A stretch of DNA of 64,000 nucleotides from Hydrangea macrophylla (Eukaryota > Streptophyta > Magnoliopsida > Cornales > Hydrangeaceae), in assembly GCA_033977485.1 (NCBI GenBank), contig CM066983.1:110761580-110825579 (forward strand), read 5' to 3'. Positions 10,337 through 21,796 of this stretch are shown piece after piece. Position 1 is the stretch's first letter. The number at the start of each line of letters is the position of its first letter. Position numbers and translations under genes: made by a program. The notes under the pieces were generated by a model. It was not told where the DNA came from. It ran no database searches and saw only the letters and a program-made list of their open reading frames with translations.

Positions 10337-11566
10337 ATGGATCCAGAAGGTTTGGAAGCAAGAATGACAGAAATGATCAACCAACAGTCTGAACGGTTGG
10401 CCCAAGTTTTATCCTTCATGGAGGAATTGAAGCAGCAGCGGCCGCAGCCTCCACCTGGGTTTGAACCACCCCTACATGAGAACGACGGAGAAGAAGTATG
10501 GTTTCAAGGGGTCCCGCCGCCTGCATATGAGAAAAAGCTCCAAGAGAAAATGGATAAGGTCGACAAGCTCGAGAACATACTAAGGAAGAGTAAAGGGATC
10601 GATGACTACATGCTAGATCTGGAAGGCCTTTTTGAGCCTGTTAAGCTGAAACTGCCGGAAAACTTCAAGATGCCTGATATTGATCGTTTTGATGGAACTG
10701 GGAATCCGAAGAGCCATGTAAAGTTCTGCATGAGTGTTTTCCAATCAATGGGCTGCAGCCATGAGCACATCGCAATGTTGTTCCCTCAAACCCTCGCCAA
10801 GGCTGCTCTATCTTGGTTTCTGACCTTGGAGGTTTCTAAGACGCGGACTTGGGAAGATATAGTCCAGGTCTTCGTTGATCATTACTCCTACAACCAAGAG
10901 CTCGATGTCACCATTCGGGATCTGGAGACTACCCGGCAGAATTTTAATGAGTCCTTCGCTGCATTCTTGAGCAGATGGAGGAACAAAGTGGCCCAAATGA
11001 CCCACCGACCAGTCGAAAAGGAACAAGTCCGGATGTTGATCAAGAATCTACAGCCGCTGTACCATGAGAAACTATTCTACCAGTCCATCTCAACATTTGA
11101 AGAACTGTTTGAGATTGGGACTAGAATTGAGGATGCAATCAGGGAAGGGAAAATCAAGAATGAAGGATCACAAAGCCAGTCCAAGAGGCCCGACTACTCC
11201 CGAAACCCTTCGGATGTCAATGCCCTTAGTAACCAACCCATGGCCTATTCTTCCCAATCATACCAGCTCACAAACCAAACCAGCTCGCCTAGCCGCCCTT
11301 ACCAAAATAGGGTACCCCGTGAATTTTCCAAGCTAGATATCTCCCCCTCCGTAGCCTTAGGCCGCCTGCTAAGAAAGGGACACCTCCAACTCCTTCAGCC
11401 TCGTGCCGATCCCCCACCACCTAACTGTGACGTGTCCAAACGATGTGCCTACCACCAAGGCCCAGGCCATGACACCGACCGGTGCATACGCCTCCGCCAT
11501 GATATCCAAGACCTCATTGATCGAGGAATTATCGAGCCAACACCCATTCAACCCCATCTCACCTAA
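10337..11566 (+). CDS. E3 gag polyprotein, intact
   Basis: The frame is 409 residues long and uninterrupted. An amino-terminal Gln/Glu-rich part with a Pro-rich stretch (about 35-45) precedes a retrotransposon-gag domain at about 110-275 (DRFDGTGNP at its start, WEDIVQVFVDHY and WRNKVAQM inside). A Ser/Gln-rich linker follows. The carboxyl end has a knuckle-like CAYHQGPGHDTDRC near 370 and DIQDLIDRGII. It should form the particle that packages element RNA in the cytoplasm. The start is the first ATG after the leader and gives the full conserved amino end. No protease or polymerase follows: the next 3.7 kb are non-coding repeats. The intact frame in an element without pol suggests selection or recent insertion. 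Confidence 0.88.
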   Translation: MDPEGLEARMTEMINQQSERLAQVLSFMEELKQQRPQPPPGFEPPLHENDGEEVWFQGVPPPAYEKKLQEKMDKVDKLENILRKSKGIDDYMLDLEGLFEPVKLKLPENFKMPDIDRFDGTGNPKSHVKFCMSVFQSMGCSHEHIAMLFPQTLAKAALSWFLTLEVSKTRTWEDIVQVFVDHYSYNQELDVTIRDLETTRQNFNESFAAFLSRWRNKVAQMTHRPVEKEQVRMLIKNLQPLYHEKLFYQSISTFEELFEIGTRIEDAIREGKIKNEGSQSQSKRPDYSRNPSDVNALSNQPMAYSSQSYQLTNQTSSPSRPYQNRVPREFSKLDISPSVALGRLLRKGHLQLLQPRADPPPPNCDVSKRCAYHQGPGHDTDRCIRLRHDIQDLIDRGIIEPTPIQPHLT

Positions 11567-12246
11567 GCCCATGGCCTATCCTTTCAAATGGTCCCTTTTA
11601 TTGACACCCATGAATGTTGAATCCGTGCAGTGGAGCGATAGTGTTTGGAACTTCTGCTTAAAAAAAAAAAAAAAACAATGATAATAAATGGGTCACAAAG
11701 ACACTCCATTTGAGACCAAGACGAGTCTGCTCTATGTTTTGAGTCTATTTCAAGTTTGATCTTGTGGTTGAGTCTGTCTATCATCGAGTTGTTGTGAGTC
11801 TGTATCGAGTAATGTAATCGTTCTCTTCTAGTGGAATGAAGTCTCATTTTGCCTAATCTGATGTGTATATTCATAAGTGCATGAATCGCTGAACTAAAAA
11901 TGTCACTCTTCAAATTACCATGGACATTACTTTGCTAATAAAGTTTTGCAACAAACAAAAAAAAAGAGAGAATCCCTAACAGGCCAAAGTCGATTTTGCG
12001 CCGACACCGATGAAGAGCCAAGAATTGAATAGTCTTACTTTAAGAATTTAAAGACGCTCTTGCCTCAATCTTGAAAAGACATACTTGAAACTGACTTGGG
12101 GCTTGCCCAACACCCTTTTCCCACCATTTCGAAGCCTTAAGACCAATCCAATTGGGAGCCACGCAATCTGTCCGATTGAAAGCAATGAAAACTTAACCCT
12201 TGATGGTAGCCAAACATCTCAGTGAGTTTCATCTCCACTTTCAAAA

Positions 12247-12278
<32 letters not shown>

Positions 12279-12756
12279 AGGTCGCTAGGTTGAAAATCCG
12301 AAAGGGCACCTAGGCAAAAGTTAGAGCTGAAAAAGGTGTTGATTTCCAAAATCTGACCCTAGCCAGTCAAAATGTTGGAGAAAATTTTGATGAAACAAAT
12401 GAGAGAATCATACGCCTCAAGATACATCTTAAGAACGTGCCAAGATCACATTTCAAAAGGCACGGAATGACCACAAATAAATTCCGAAAGCTGACATGCA
12501 CATTCTGGAATTCTGAGATTGCAATTGAAAGATCTCACAAGAATCGACTACATTAAAAAGCAAAATTGACTGGCTAGGCGAAAGTGAAAAGGATCAATCC
12601 TCAAAACAAAACAAAAAGAAAAAGAAAAATAAAAGAAAGGGAGATTGAAGCTGAATCCTTTTATTCAAAGCTACCACAAGTGGCTCGAGTTTGAACTTCT
12701 TTGACGATTGGTTTGAGAAACCCTCATACCCAATTTCTTTCAAGCCCTGACTTGAA

Positions 12757-12998
12757 CTACGCTCGACCTGATTCCCACTCGGGGATACGTAGGCAACCAC
12801 ATCGGTTCGGTCAACACCATCATAATCAAACCAATTTCCTTCAAGCCTTGCCTTGAACTACGCTCGACCTGATTCCCACTCGGGGATACGTAGGCAACCG
12901 TATCGGTTCGGTCACCCCACCTACCTAAAAATCAACCCGCTTCTTTTCAACCATGGCCCGAACTACGTTGGACCTGATCCCCACTTGGGGGTACGTAG
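12757..12998 (+). repeat. Three copies of a CTACG..CGTAG stem-loop motif in E3
   Basis: A conserved stretch of about 36 bases begins GAACTACG and ends ATACGTAGGCA with a CCTGAT-containing loop. Copies lie at 12757-12792, 12858-12893 and 12963-12998, and a fourth near the polypurine tract at 15093-15127. The ends are complementary (CTACG/CGTAG, or CTACGT/ACGTAG), so each copy can form a small hairpin. Confidence 0.6.
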
Positions 12999-13204
12999 GC
13001 AGACTTTCAAAAAGAATAGAAGGATGGCTCGCTAGGTCGAAAATCCGAAAGGACGCCTAGGCAAAAGTTAGAGCTAAATCTAAGGTGAGCAATAACAAAA
13101 GAGAGAAAAGAGCTCGCTAGGTTACCTCACTGGTGCCTAGGCAAAAAGTTATGAGCATTTGAGAGATTAAAGTCACGGTCCATGCCTCAAACCAGAAAAT
13201 CACC

Positions 13205-13412
13205 TTCCACACTAGGGGCAAACTTCGGCTACCCGCCTCGTTTGCCTGACTTTTACTATCTACCCTTCACACAAGGGGCAAACTTCGGTCACCTACCTCG
13301 TTTGCCCAAAACCTCCAATGAACCTTCCTCCAAACTAGGGGCAAACTTCGGTCATTTACCTTGTTTGCCTACCGATCCCACTTCATGCCCTTCAAACTAG
13401 GGGCAAACTTCG
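13205..13412 (+). repeat. Four internal polypurine-tract-like repeats in E3
   Basis: Four copies of (C/A)(T/A)AGGGGCAAACTTCG occur about 60 bases apart. Their AGGGGCAAAC core equals the end of the genuine E3 polypurine tract (15281-15292). Three similar copies are in E1 at about 27436, 27492 and 27561. Confidence 0.65.
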
Positions 13413-14183
13413 TTTGCCACCCGATCCCTATACGCCAATGGTAAGCCTTCAAGTCACAAACATTGTCTTGAACATATGGAAATGGAGCATCTTTTATTCT
13501 ATAAGCTAAGGCACTAATTCAAAGCACATCTTGGGAGAAGCAAAGAAATTGATTAGATCAGTAGGGATGAATTTTTAAAAAAACCAGATTTATTAGCAAA
13601 GTGCTGACATATCAAGATGAGGAGTGAACATAAAAGATGAGCGGTACATCATTCATGGTAAAGGCACTTTGGATCATGGCAATTTGAGAATTTCATGTCC
13701 AAGTCAATTCTTCTTTGTTTGAGTCAGTAGTAATCTGATCACAAGTGTGTCAAAGTCCAAGGTTTCATACAAACTAACCCAACTTTCCTTGTCGTTCCTG
13801 TTAAGTCCATTTGTCCTGATGGTCTCAAATGTGTGGGTTAAAGGTGATTCCCAATTATAAATAAAAAAAAAAAAAAAATTGGATATAAGCAGAAGTGCCA
13901 AACATTATTACTACACCAGTCAAGGTCGCAACATGAGAATGTCCCAGGTACGAGTGGCATAAACTCGTAAGTGGTTGCAAACTACAAACCGACAGTTGTT
14001 TCTAAAGCGGCCGATCGGAGGAAATATCGCCAACACCGAGAAACTATTGCTGATAAGGTGTGTCGATGAGACGTGTTGTTGAGGGGGTTTAGTGCCCAAA
14101 GTCCAAGTGTGTTGTTGAGGAAGAGCATCAGATGAGTCGAGGAACATCAGAAGAGAGTATTGTTGAAGAGAACATCGGATGTG

Positions 14184-14478
14184 TTGAGGAACATCAGATT
14201 TGTTGAGAAGCGTCGTTGAAGAGTTGAGGAATATCAGATGAGTTGAGGAACATCAGATTTGTTGAGAAGCGTCGTTGAAGAGTTGAGGAATATCGGATGG
14301 GTTGAGGAACATCAGATTTGTTGAGAAGCGTCGTTGAAGAGTTGAGGAATATCGGATGGGTTGAGGAACATCAGATTTGTTGAGAAGCATCGTTGAAGAG
14401 TTGAGGAATATCGGATGGGTTGAGGAACATCAGATTTGTTGAGAAGCATCATGGAAAAGTCGAGAAGCATCGTTAAGA
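14184..14478 (+). repeat. 59-bp tandem array in E3
   Basis: Five copies of a 59-bp unit start at 14184, 14243, 14302, 14361 and 14420, nearly identical and with GTTGAGGAA..ATC as the recurring core. Degenerate flanking copies reach from about 14090 to 14580. The overlapping minus-strand frame at 14312-14554 only reflects the repeat. Confidence 0.85.
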
Positions 14479-15092
14479 TTTGAAGAACACCGTTGACAAT
14501 CAAGAAGCCTTGAGAAAGCACCGTCAAAGATTCGAGGAACAACATAAGCGCCATTGAGAATTAAGGATTGAGAAGCACCGTTGAGACTTTGGGAGTCACC
14601 GAGTCCATAGTGTCACGACTAAGAGGAGCACGAGTCAAGAATCACTTCACCCAACATGACACATAGCCCATCGATTGCGGCACACACAAATCACAAAGCC
14701 CACTGGAGTGGCAAACACACCATAAGCATTCTTTTGAGCACCACAGTATCACTTTGAGCACCACGCTCTTCCTTGAGTAAGACCTCCAGGTCGAGCTCCC
14801 TCACAAGTCTATTAGTCATAGTGAAGCGTAGATCACCAAGCCCACTGAGAGTGGCAAATACACTGAACACATGTACTAGGACCACAAGCGTTTTAGAACA
14901 CAATACAGGCACGACACAAGTCCACTCGGAGTGGTACACCCCACAGCACCAATTCATGCTAGGATCAGAACACTAGATAGGACTTAGGACAAAATTCATA
15001 TCACATCCATGCATAGCATATCACTCTTATAGCATAGCATCCGCCTGATTGTTGTGTATGTGCATGTGTGATTTATTCCTTTGTGCCCTGAA

Positions 15093-15127
15093 CTACGTCC
15101 TGGTCTGATTTCCCTTGGGATACGTAG
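15093..15127 (+). other. Stem-loop motif before the E3 polypurine tract
   Basis: CTACGT and ACGTAG flank a 23-base loop. The motif lies 186 bases before the polypurine tract, as the E1 copy at 30260-30294 lies 191 bases before its own. The sequence between is also conserved between the two elements. It may be a structured RNA element; function is inferred from conservation only. Confidence 0.5.
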
Positions 15128-15278
15128 GCAGCTCACGCAGAGCGCGACCAGCACTAGCCTCAGCATCATTTCATCTTTTGCAACGCTTTTTATCCTAAAT
15201 CTATAGCCTCCAAAAAGTCCTGTCTCTTCAAAACTTTGGCACTCGCTTGCGACATGCGTTGCCTCGCAAGTTCATGCC

Positions 15279-15292
15279 AAAGAGGGGCAAAC
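15279..15292 (+). other. E3 polypurine tract
   Basis: AAAGAGGGGCAAAC lies directly before the 3' LTR, where second-strand DNA synthesis would be primed. The identical sequence is in E1 at 30451-30464. Confidence 0.85.
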
Positions 15293-18200
15293 TGTAGACA
15301 CCCCATTTTGTCGGCTATCAGATTTAGGAGACCCATAGCTTGGTGGTTCACAATGATCGTAAAAGACTCAAAAGGACTCTCGGAAGTCAGCTCTATCTCT
15401 CAGAATGCTCAGAATGACCAAAATGCCCCTAAAAGCCCGAAAACTCCCAGATTTGGTCCCAAAGTTCTAAAAACATGCTACGTCGTAAGAAAAGTGATAA
15501 AATGAGTTTTAAAGAAAAATCGGATGAAATCGTCAGCTCCCAGAGACCCCCGGAAGTCCCGGAAGTTCCCCGAAAGTCCCCGTTGGCCGGTTTGACCAAG
15601 GTTTGACCAGGTTTGACCGGAGTTTGACCAAGTTTGACCGAAATTGTCCGAATTCACCGGAATCATTAGAAAAGTATTAAAATAAGTTTTAAAAGAGAAT
15701 CGAACGAAAACGTCGGCTCCTGGGAACTCCCGGAGGTTCCCAGAACTTCCCGGGAATCCCAGGTTTGACCAGTTTGACCAAGATTTGACTTTGGAATCGG
15801 GGCACCGAAACAATTTTCAAATATTTTTCATGGATACTAGAGGTCAATAGCTTTCCAACGGTATATCGCACATAATTTCTGGATTTAAAACGAATTTATT
15901 ATGAATTTCCAAAGGCGAAAAAGGCGATCAAATCGGCTTTTATCGCAAATACCGCAAAACTTTTCAAAGTGACCTATCCCCGAACTTTTTTTTTATGTAA
16001 AGTAGACTCCATTACCTTTCCAACGGTATATCACAACCTCGATTTGGAGTTCATATGCATTTTCTGTGAATTTCGGACAAAATAGGGCCTTTTCGCGAAT
16101 ACCGGAACTTCGGGGGGCCTAAACAGCATTATCCAGACGAAGGGAGGAGCACTGCCGCCGCGGCACTGGCCCACTGCCGCCGCGGCACTGGCCCAGTGCC
16201 GCCGCGGCACTCCCCCCCAGAGCAGTCCATTTTTGTAATATGTTTTGTGGTCCCATTTTGATTAATTAAAAGCCAAAACGACGTAGTTTTATGATTTCAG
16301 ATGTTTGGAGCCAATGGGAGTACTTTCTAAATCCCAAAAACACCCCAAGTTGGCCTATATAAATACCCCATTACTCCTCATTTTAGGGGAGTCAAATGCA
16401 AGTTTAGAGAAAGTTTGGGAGAGAAAGTGTAGAGATAAGGTTAGAGTGGAGAGAAAAGAAGCTTTCTTCTTTGATTTTTCAAAACAAAAGTGAGTTCTAA
16501 CTTTGTTTTTACTTCATTACTTCCATTTACTTCAACATTCAATACTCCCAACCACCATTTTTAGTGAGCATTCAAGAGTGTGGAAGCTTCTTCCATGTCT
16601 AGTGTCATTACATATGAGTGATACACCAATCTACAAGTCTCATGCTTCATGAATATCATCTATTGATTATAATCTACTTGCTTGTTTATTTATTATTCAT
16701 CTCTTCTCGTCCCATTTCTTTTTATTTTCTTTATTTACTTACTAGTTCATCATCATCTAAGTGATGACATGAAGTTTGGGGTGAGTGAATCCTCATGGAT
16801 AGTAGCTCTTGATCTCAAAAACATGTTTGATAGATGATGACCATAACCTCAATACTTCCAAGGTATCCTTGGAATGTATTGAAGTTATGTCTAAAAACAA
16901 AATAAATCTCTCCAACAATCTTGGAGGTTCTTAAATGATGAGTTTGATGTAGGTATTCTAAGTGGCTATGATCCTTATTGAGTGTTGAAAACATGTTTTC
17001 AAAACATCTATTTCAAAACCCCTCTCAATCCCTCTCATTTGGTTTCAAGAAACAAAACTTTGTTTTCTCCAAAATCTTCAAAACAATGAGTCAAAACAGT
17101 GAGTGAGTTGAGTTCAAAGATTTTTCTAGAACACAATACTCAACATATGGATACAAGGCCACTTGGAAAGTCTTCCTAACTCATTGGAGAACACCCATGA
17201 TTTTTGGTTTGACTTGGAAGTACTTGGAAATGGTCCATTTGGGGCCCCAACATTCCTTCCAAACATTCTGTTTTTTCTGTCACAGCAGCTAGGTCAACTT
17301 ACGACCTCTTTTCCAGAAAACTTTTCCAAAAGGGGTGGTCCTAACTTATTTTTCCCTTAAAATTCAATGTCTTAGGAAACTTATGTATAAAATGGGCCTC
17401 TAGATCATTCTTTTTCATTTTCTAAGATTTTCTAACATTTCAGTCGACAGTACGAACTCTGTTTCTGAGTGACCTCTATTGTTTATATAATTTCTCTCAA
17501 TCTGTGATAGATATTCAAGATTGGCCTTTTGGGTTGTGTTCTAGACACAATAAGGAACATCTCCATAAAAAATCATGCATTGAAAACATTCCTAACCCCT
17601 CTTTTCAAATTCCAAAAGATCATGCTACTGTTCTGTCCACTATTCACAGCAAGTACATTTCAACTTTCATTCTTTGATTTGATGCTCATATGCATTCCAA
17701 ATTAGTTCATATCTTAGGAAGTAGTCCATACTACATTTGTACACATCCCATGTTAATTTCATTCATTCATTCTTGCACATTTTAGACTTCTAAGTCATTC
17801 TAGAAATCCATGTACACAAAACACACTACAACCTTTGCACATTTTTAGATACATACATTGCATTCATGCAAGATTTGGGGTTTTTGTAACTCTTAATCTA
17901 AGGAGATTATAAGGAATGAACTTGATCACACATTCATGCTTCCCCTTTGATCTAATCATCCTTTCTCATCCGTCCCGGGGATTGAGAGATCTTCTTTTCT
18001 CAAAGAATAACATGCATCATACTAGCTTGTTAAGCATATTTTGATTTCTTTGTTTATTTGTTTCAAGAACAATTCGTGTCCCCCTTTAGACTAGGAAAAC
18101 TTGATTAATTGATATATGATTAGACGATTTTTCCTAGGTTTATTTGTGTGATCTTTCACTTTACATTGCATGATATTTGATCTAGATCTTATGAATGATA

Positions 18201-18582
18201 TTTTATCTTTAGATCTTCCATTTTCAAGTTTCTTATGTAATGTAATATACTATCATAGTATTAATCGCCGAACCATACATAGTATAAGATGATTATTTGG
18301 ATGCTAATTGAGGCCCGTCGAAAGACGGGGCGAGTTGAGGGTGTTTTAGTCGCGACAAAGGCTCCTTTCTCTCTCGTACCAAAACCCCGAACCAAGTTCT
18401 TTGGTTATGAAGGGCCGGTGCCCTTTATCCATTTGGGTGAGTCAAAATTAGGTTTCTTGGTTCCTTAAAGACCAAGTGGCGACTCTGTATCTGTTTTCAA
18501 CAGACCTATTTTCTTTCTTTGATTCAAATCAATTTCAAAACAACCTCAAACAAGAGAAGTGGTCCGAAGCCCGGTATCCACA
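15293..18582 (+). repeat. E3 3' LTR
   Basis: The 3290-bp LTR starts TGTAGACACCCC and ends GGTATCCACA. It is nearly identical to 5585-8865, with an added GTTTGACCA-type unit near 15625. The duplication CACAC follows at 18583-18587. Confidence 0.93.
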
Positions 18583-20181
18583 CACACTCAGGCCGATGTT
18601 TCATGACCAAACTCCAGAACAAGAACCAAGGCGGGGTAGTACTAATTCAACACCCGACATGAGAGGCAAGTGCTATGACTGTGGAGTATTTGGGCACCAA
18701 GCCAAGGATTGCCCGAGGAAGCATCCTCAGCAAGGAGCTAGTTCTATGGCTTCCAGTGGGTCGAAGCCTAGACAATCCAATGACGGGGGACAAAGGACTG
18801 AACAACGTCAAAGAAGAGCATATCAGGTGAACCCAGGAGATATGACTGCTTCAGAGACAGTAGTCTCAGGTATGGTGCTTGTATGTTCACACTTAGCACG
18901 GATACTTGTCGACTCGGGATCTACGCATTCATTTGTATAGCATGTTTTTGTTGAACATTTGAATGTTAAATCGGCACCGTTAGGATATAAATTGTCTATT
19001 GCTGTGCCGCTTAGTAAATCAATAATGACGTCTACTATATATAAGAACTGTGAGATCAAACTAGGCGAGAAGTTGATGACTGTAGACCTTATACCGATTA
19101 TGGTGAACCATTTCGATGTGATACTGGGAATGGATTGGTTAGCTCTTAACCAAGCCACAATAGACTGTGAACGGAAAGAGGTTAATTTTCGATCACCGGT
19201 ACATGGAAACTTTTATTTCCAAGGGAATCGGGTTATACCGCCGCCGTACTTGATTTCAGCTATCCGAGCGGGAAGGTTATTGAAAAAGGGATGTCAAGGA
19301 TTCCTATGTTCAGTGACTGATGTCTCAGCGACCGAATTAAAAGTAGAAGACATTCCGATAGTGCAAGAATATCCAGATGTATTTCCTAATGACCTACCAG
19401 ATGTTCTTATTGAGAGAAAGGTTAAGTTCACTAGTGAGGTTAAGCCAGACTCAAGACCCGTATCAAAGGCACCGTATAGAATGGCACCCATAGAATTGAA
19501 AGAGCTGAAAATCCAACTACAAGAGCTACTTGACAAGGGTTTCATTCGACCAAGTATTTTGCCGTGGGGAGCTCCAGTGTTGTTCGTAAAGAAGAAAGAT
19601 GGTTCAATGCGTATGTGCGTCGACTACCGAGAGTTGAACAAGTTGACAATTAAGAACAAGTATCCACTGTCGAGAATTGATGATCTATTTGATCAACTTT
19701 GTGGGGCACAAGTATTTTCGAAGATAGATTTGAGATCGGCTTACCATCAGTTAAAAAGTGAAGGCCGAAGACGTTGAGAAAACTGCTTTCAGAACGCGCT
19801 ACGGACATTATGAGTTCTTAGTCATGCCATTTGGAGTTACAAATGCACCATCCGCGTTTATGGATCTTATGAACCGAGTCTTTAATGACTATCTTGATGA
19901 CTTTGTGATAGTGTTCATCGACGATATTCTTATCTATTCACCGAGTGAGATAGAACACGAGAACCACTTGAGGTTGATACTTCAGAGATTACGAGAGAAA
20001 CAACTATTTGGAAAATTTAAGAAATGTGAATTTTGGTTACCTAGTATTACTTTTCTTGGCCACGTGATTGACAAGAATGGAGTTTCAGTTGGTCCTCACA
20101 AAGTAGAAGCTGTATCAAATTGGCAAAGACCGACATCTGTACCTAAAATTTGATGTTTCTTGGGATTAGCAGGATATTACC
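18583..20181 (+). pseudogene. E2 gag end, protease and reverse transcriptase
   Basis: The coding region of E2 resumes after E3. It gives the end of the split first knuckle, a second knuckle CYDCGVFGHQAKDC (about 18671-18712), aspartic protease with DSGSTHSF (about 18910-18936), then reverse transcriptase with YRELNKLT and the catalytic FIDDIL (about 19918). Damage: a reading-frame change between the two knuckles, a TAG at 18938, a one-base gain in the A-run near 19753-19757 that moves the frame into 19758-20153, and a TGA at 20151. The solo LTR follows at 20182. The 18476-18582 part of the open frame belongs to the E3 LTR, not to gag. Confidence 0.88.
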
Positions 20182-21796
20182 TGTTAGGGATGTATACTAA
20201 AAGCCATGCTTTATGTAGTTAATTTATTATTTTAATAAAATTAGTTATTCCATTTTTATGAGAATCTGTGTGGGCAATATTTGTATTATATTATTTATTT
20301 AATATTATACATGTGTGTCTCTCATTCTACATAGTAGGTGGTTTGGTGTGTAGAGTTCGGCTTACACACGAAAGATCAGACCACCAGATATTGTAGAATG
20401 TAAGATTTTGGTTTACAGTCTTAGATGGGATTGGACACACCATCGGTAGGACTGCAGCATGGTGTTGTAGTAGGTTTGTCTTGACTGCGGGAAACAGTAC
20501 AGTTTCAACTCATTATGCTGGTACACTTTGTGTATTAAACAGGACCAACTTGGGGTAATTATCTTTATACTGACTTATAAGATAATTAATACCTCATGGC
20601 TATTATGAGTGCTTATGCTCTAAATCCTAAGTTAGTTTATAGACACGTACATTTGATATTTACACTTTGATCCCCAAAAGGGTGAGATCCTTAAATGGGT
20701 CAATATCTCATTGGATTGGGTGGCAATATTAATTGTGTGGTGGATATTAATTAATGATGGAATCCATGTCTCAATTTTGGGATTGATGATATCCCCTTGA
20801 GAAAGCTTATAAGTTTTGATTATGTCAAACCCCGCAGGTGGATTTTGTATCCGACATATCAGATAAGTTAAGCAGAGGATCTCAAGGAATTTTAAGAGAT
20901 TAATTAAATATGATTGTCAGTAATTATATTTAATTAATGGATATCTGTAATCTTAACATGGGGAGATAATAAGCATTTAATAACATGGAGCTCGAAATAT
21001 ATTTTTGAGATAAGGGTAGGAGTGCAATTATAATTCTTTAGTGGTATGAATTTTAATTTATGAAAATAGGAATCTAATTCAGTTCGAATTAAGGTTTCCT
21101 AATTCCATAAGGAAGCCTATTCCTTATTGACTTCTTATGGTCCCTATCGTAGCCTATATATATGCTGCCTTGGCTCTTCTCTCAGGTTGCATGATTTCAC
21201 ATTCTAAGCTTCCCTTGACCTCCTAGCTTTCTTCTAGAAGGGTTTCCACCAAACCCTAGTCTCTATAAGCATTCAAGAGACATAGGAGTGAAGATCGCTA
21301 GCGTCGGACAACACTCACTTAAAGAACTTCGGACTGCTCGATACTGATCAAAAGTTGCTGAATTTTTTACATGACGTTCCTGACGTCGAGACGGAGCTGC
21401 TGTAAAAAATTCAAGTGAATCGGAGATCATTTAGTCCTCCTGACGAACTCATCTTTGTCGGATTAATGTGATCGGGATTGAATCGTCACAGCAATCAAAG
21501 AGAGTGTTATAACTAGGAATAGAAAATAGAACGTAAAGAGGGAAGAGCAGAAAACATAAAGGATTTCGAAAGAGTCCACACTCAGTTCGATATTCTGGCA
21601 GCAAAGGAATAGGGTAGAAGATCGTGAGCTGTTATCGAGCCCGTGTTCTCGATTCGTCTACTACAGTAATCCGTTTTTGCAGTTCAAGGTAACCCTAGTT
21701 CCTCCCTTGTAGAGTTATTGTAGCGCTCACATAAATTTTTTACAGTACCAATTTATACGCACTGTCAACGGATTCTGGGAACGCAGTTTCCTAACA
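20182..21796 (+). mobile_element. Solo LTR inserted in E2 pol
   Basis: The 1615-bp insert is bounded by TGTTAGG and CCTAACA and flanked by ATTACC on both sides (20176-20181 and 21797-21802). Removing it and one duplication restores continuity of the polymerase and RNase H parts of E2. A TATA-like TATATATATG lies near 21155. It contains no internal domain or primer site, so it is a solo LTR left by LTR-LTR recombination. The TGTTAGG end suggests Ty1/copia, which is uncertain. Confidence 0.85.

Larger units (their letters stand above)
11567..15278 (+). other. E3 3' untranslated region, repeat-rich, no pol
   Basis: I find no protease, reverse transcriptase or integrase motif in any frame. Instead there are A-rich runs (11660, 12241-12262), a roughly 45-base GCTCGCTAGG..CCTAGGCAAAAG motif at about 12282, 13026 and 13110 (also in E1 near 26430 and 26524), stem-loop motifs, AGGGGCAAAC repeats and a 59-bp tandem array. 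Tat/Ogre elements are known for hypervariable, repeat-bearing 3' regions. Confidence 0.7.
5585..18582 (+). mobile_element. E3: 13-kb Tat/Ogre-like gag-only LTR retrotransposon
   Basis: E3 has near-identical 3.3-kb LTRs, a tRNA-Arg-type primer site, a 409-residue gag, no protease, reverse transcriptase or integrase in either strand of its 6.4-kb interior, and a polypurine tract at 15279-15292. The 5-bp target duplication CACAC is exact (5580-5584 and 18583-18587), so the insertion is directly readable: it landed in the gag zinc knuckle of E2. The LTRs differ at only a small number of sites and one short GTTTGACC-type indel, so it is young. It must have been mobilised by pol of another element. 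E1 is a more diverged relative. Confidence 0.92.

Noticed and set aside
10808..11026. Minus-strand frame inside the E3 gag
   Set aside because: Antisense shadow of a well-supported gag domain.
18476..18940. A 154-residue frame starting in the E3 3' LTR
   Set aside because: The first 36 residues are LTR sequence. The genuine gag/protease part starts at 18583.
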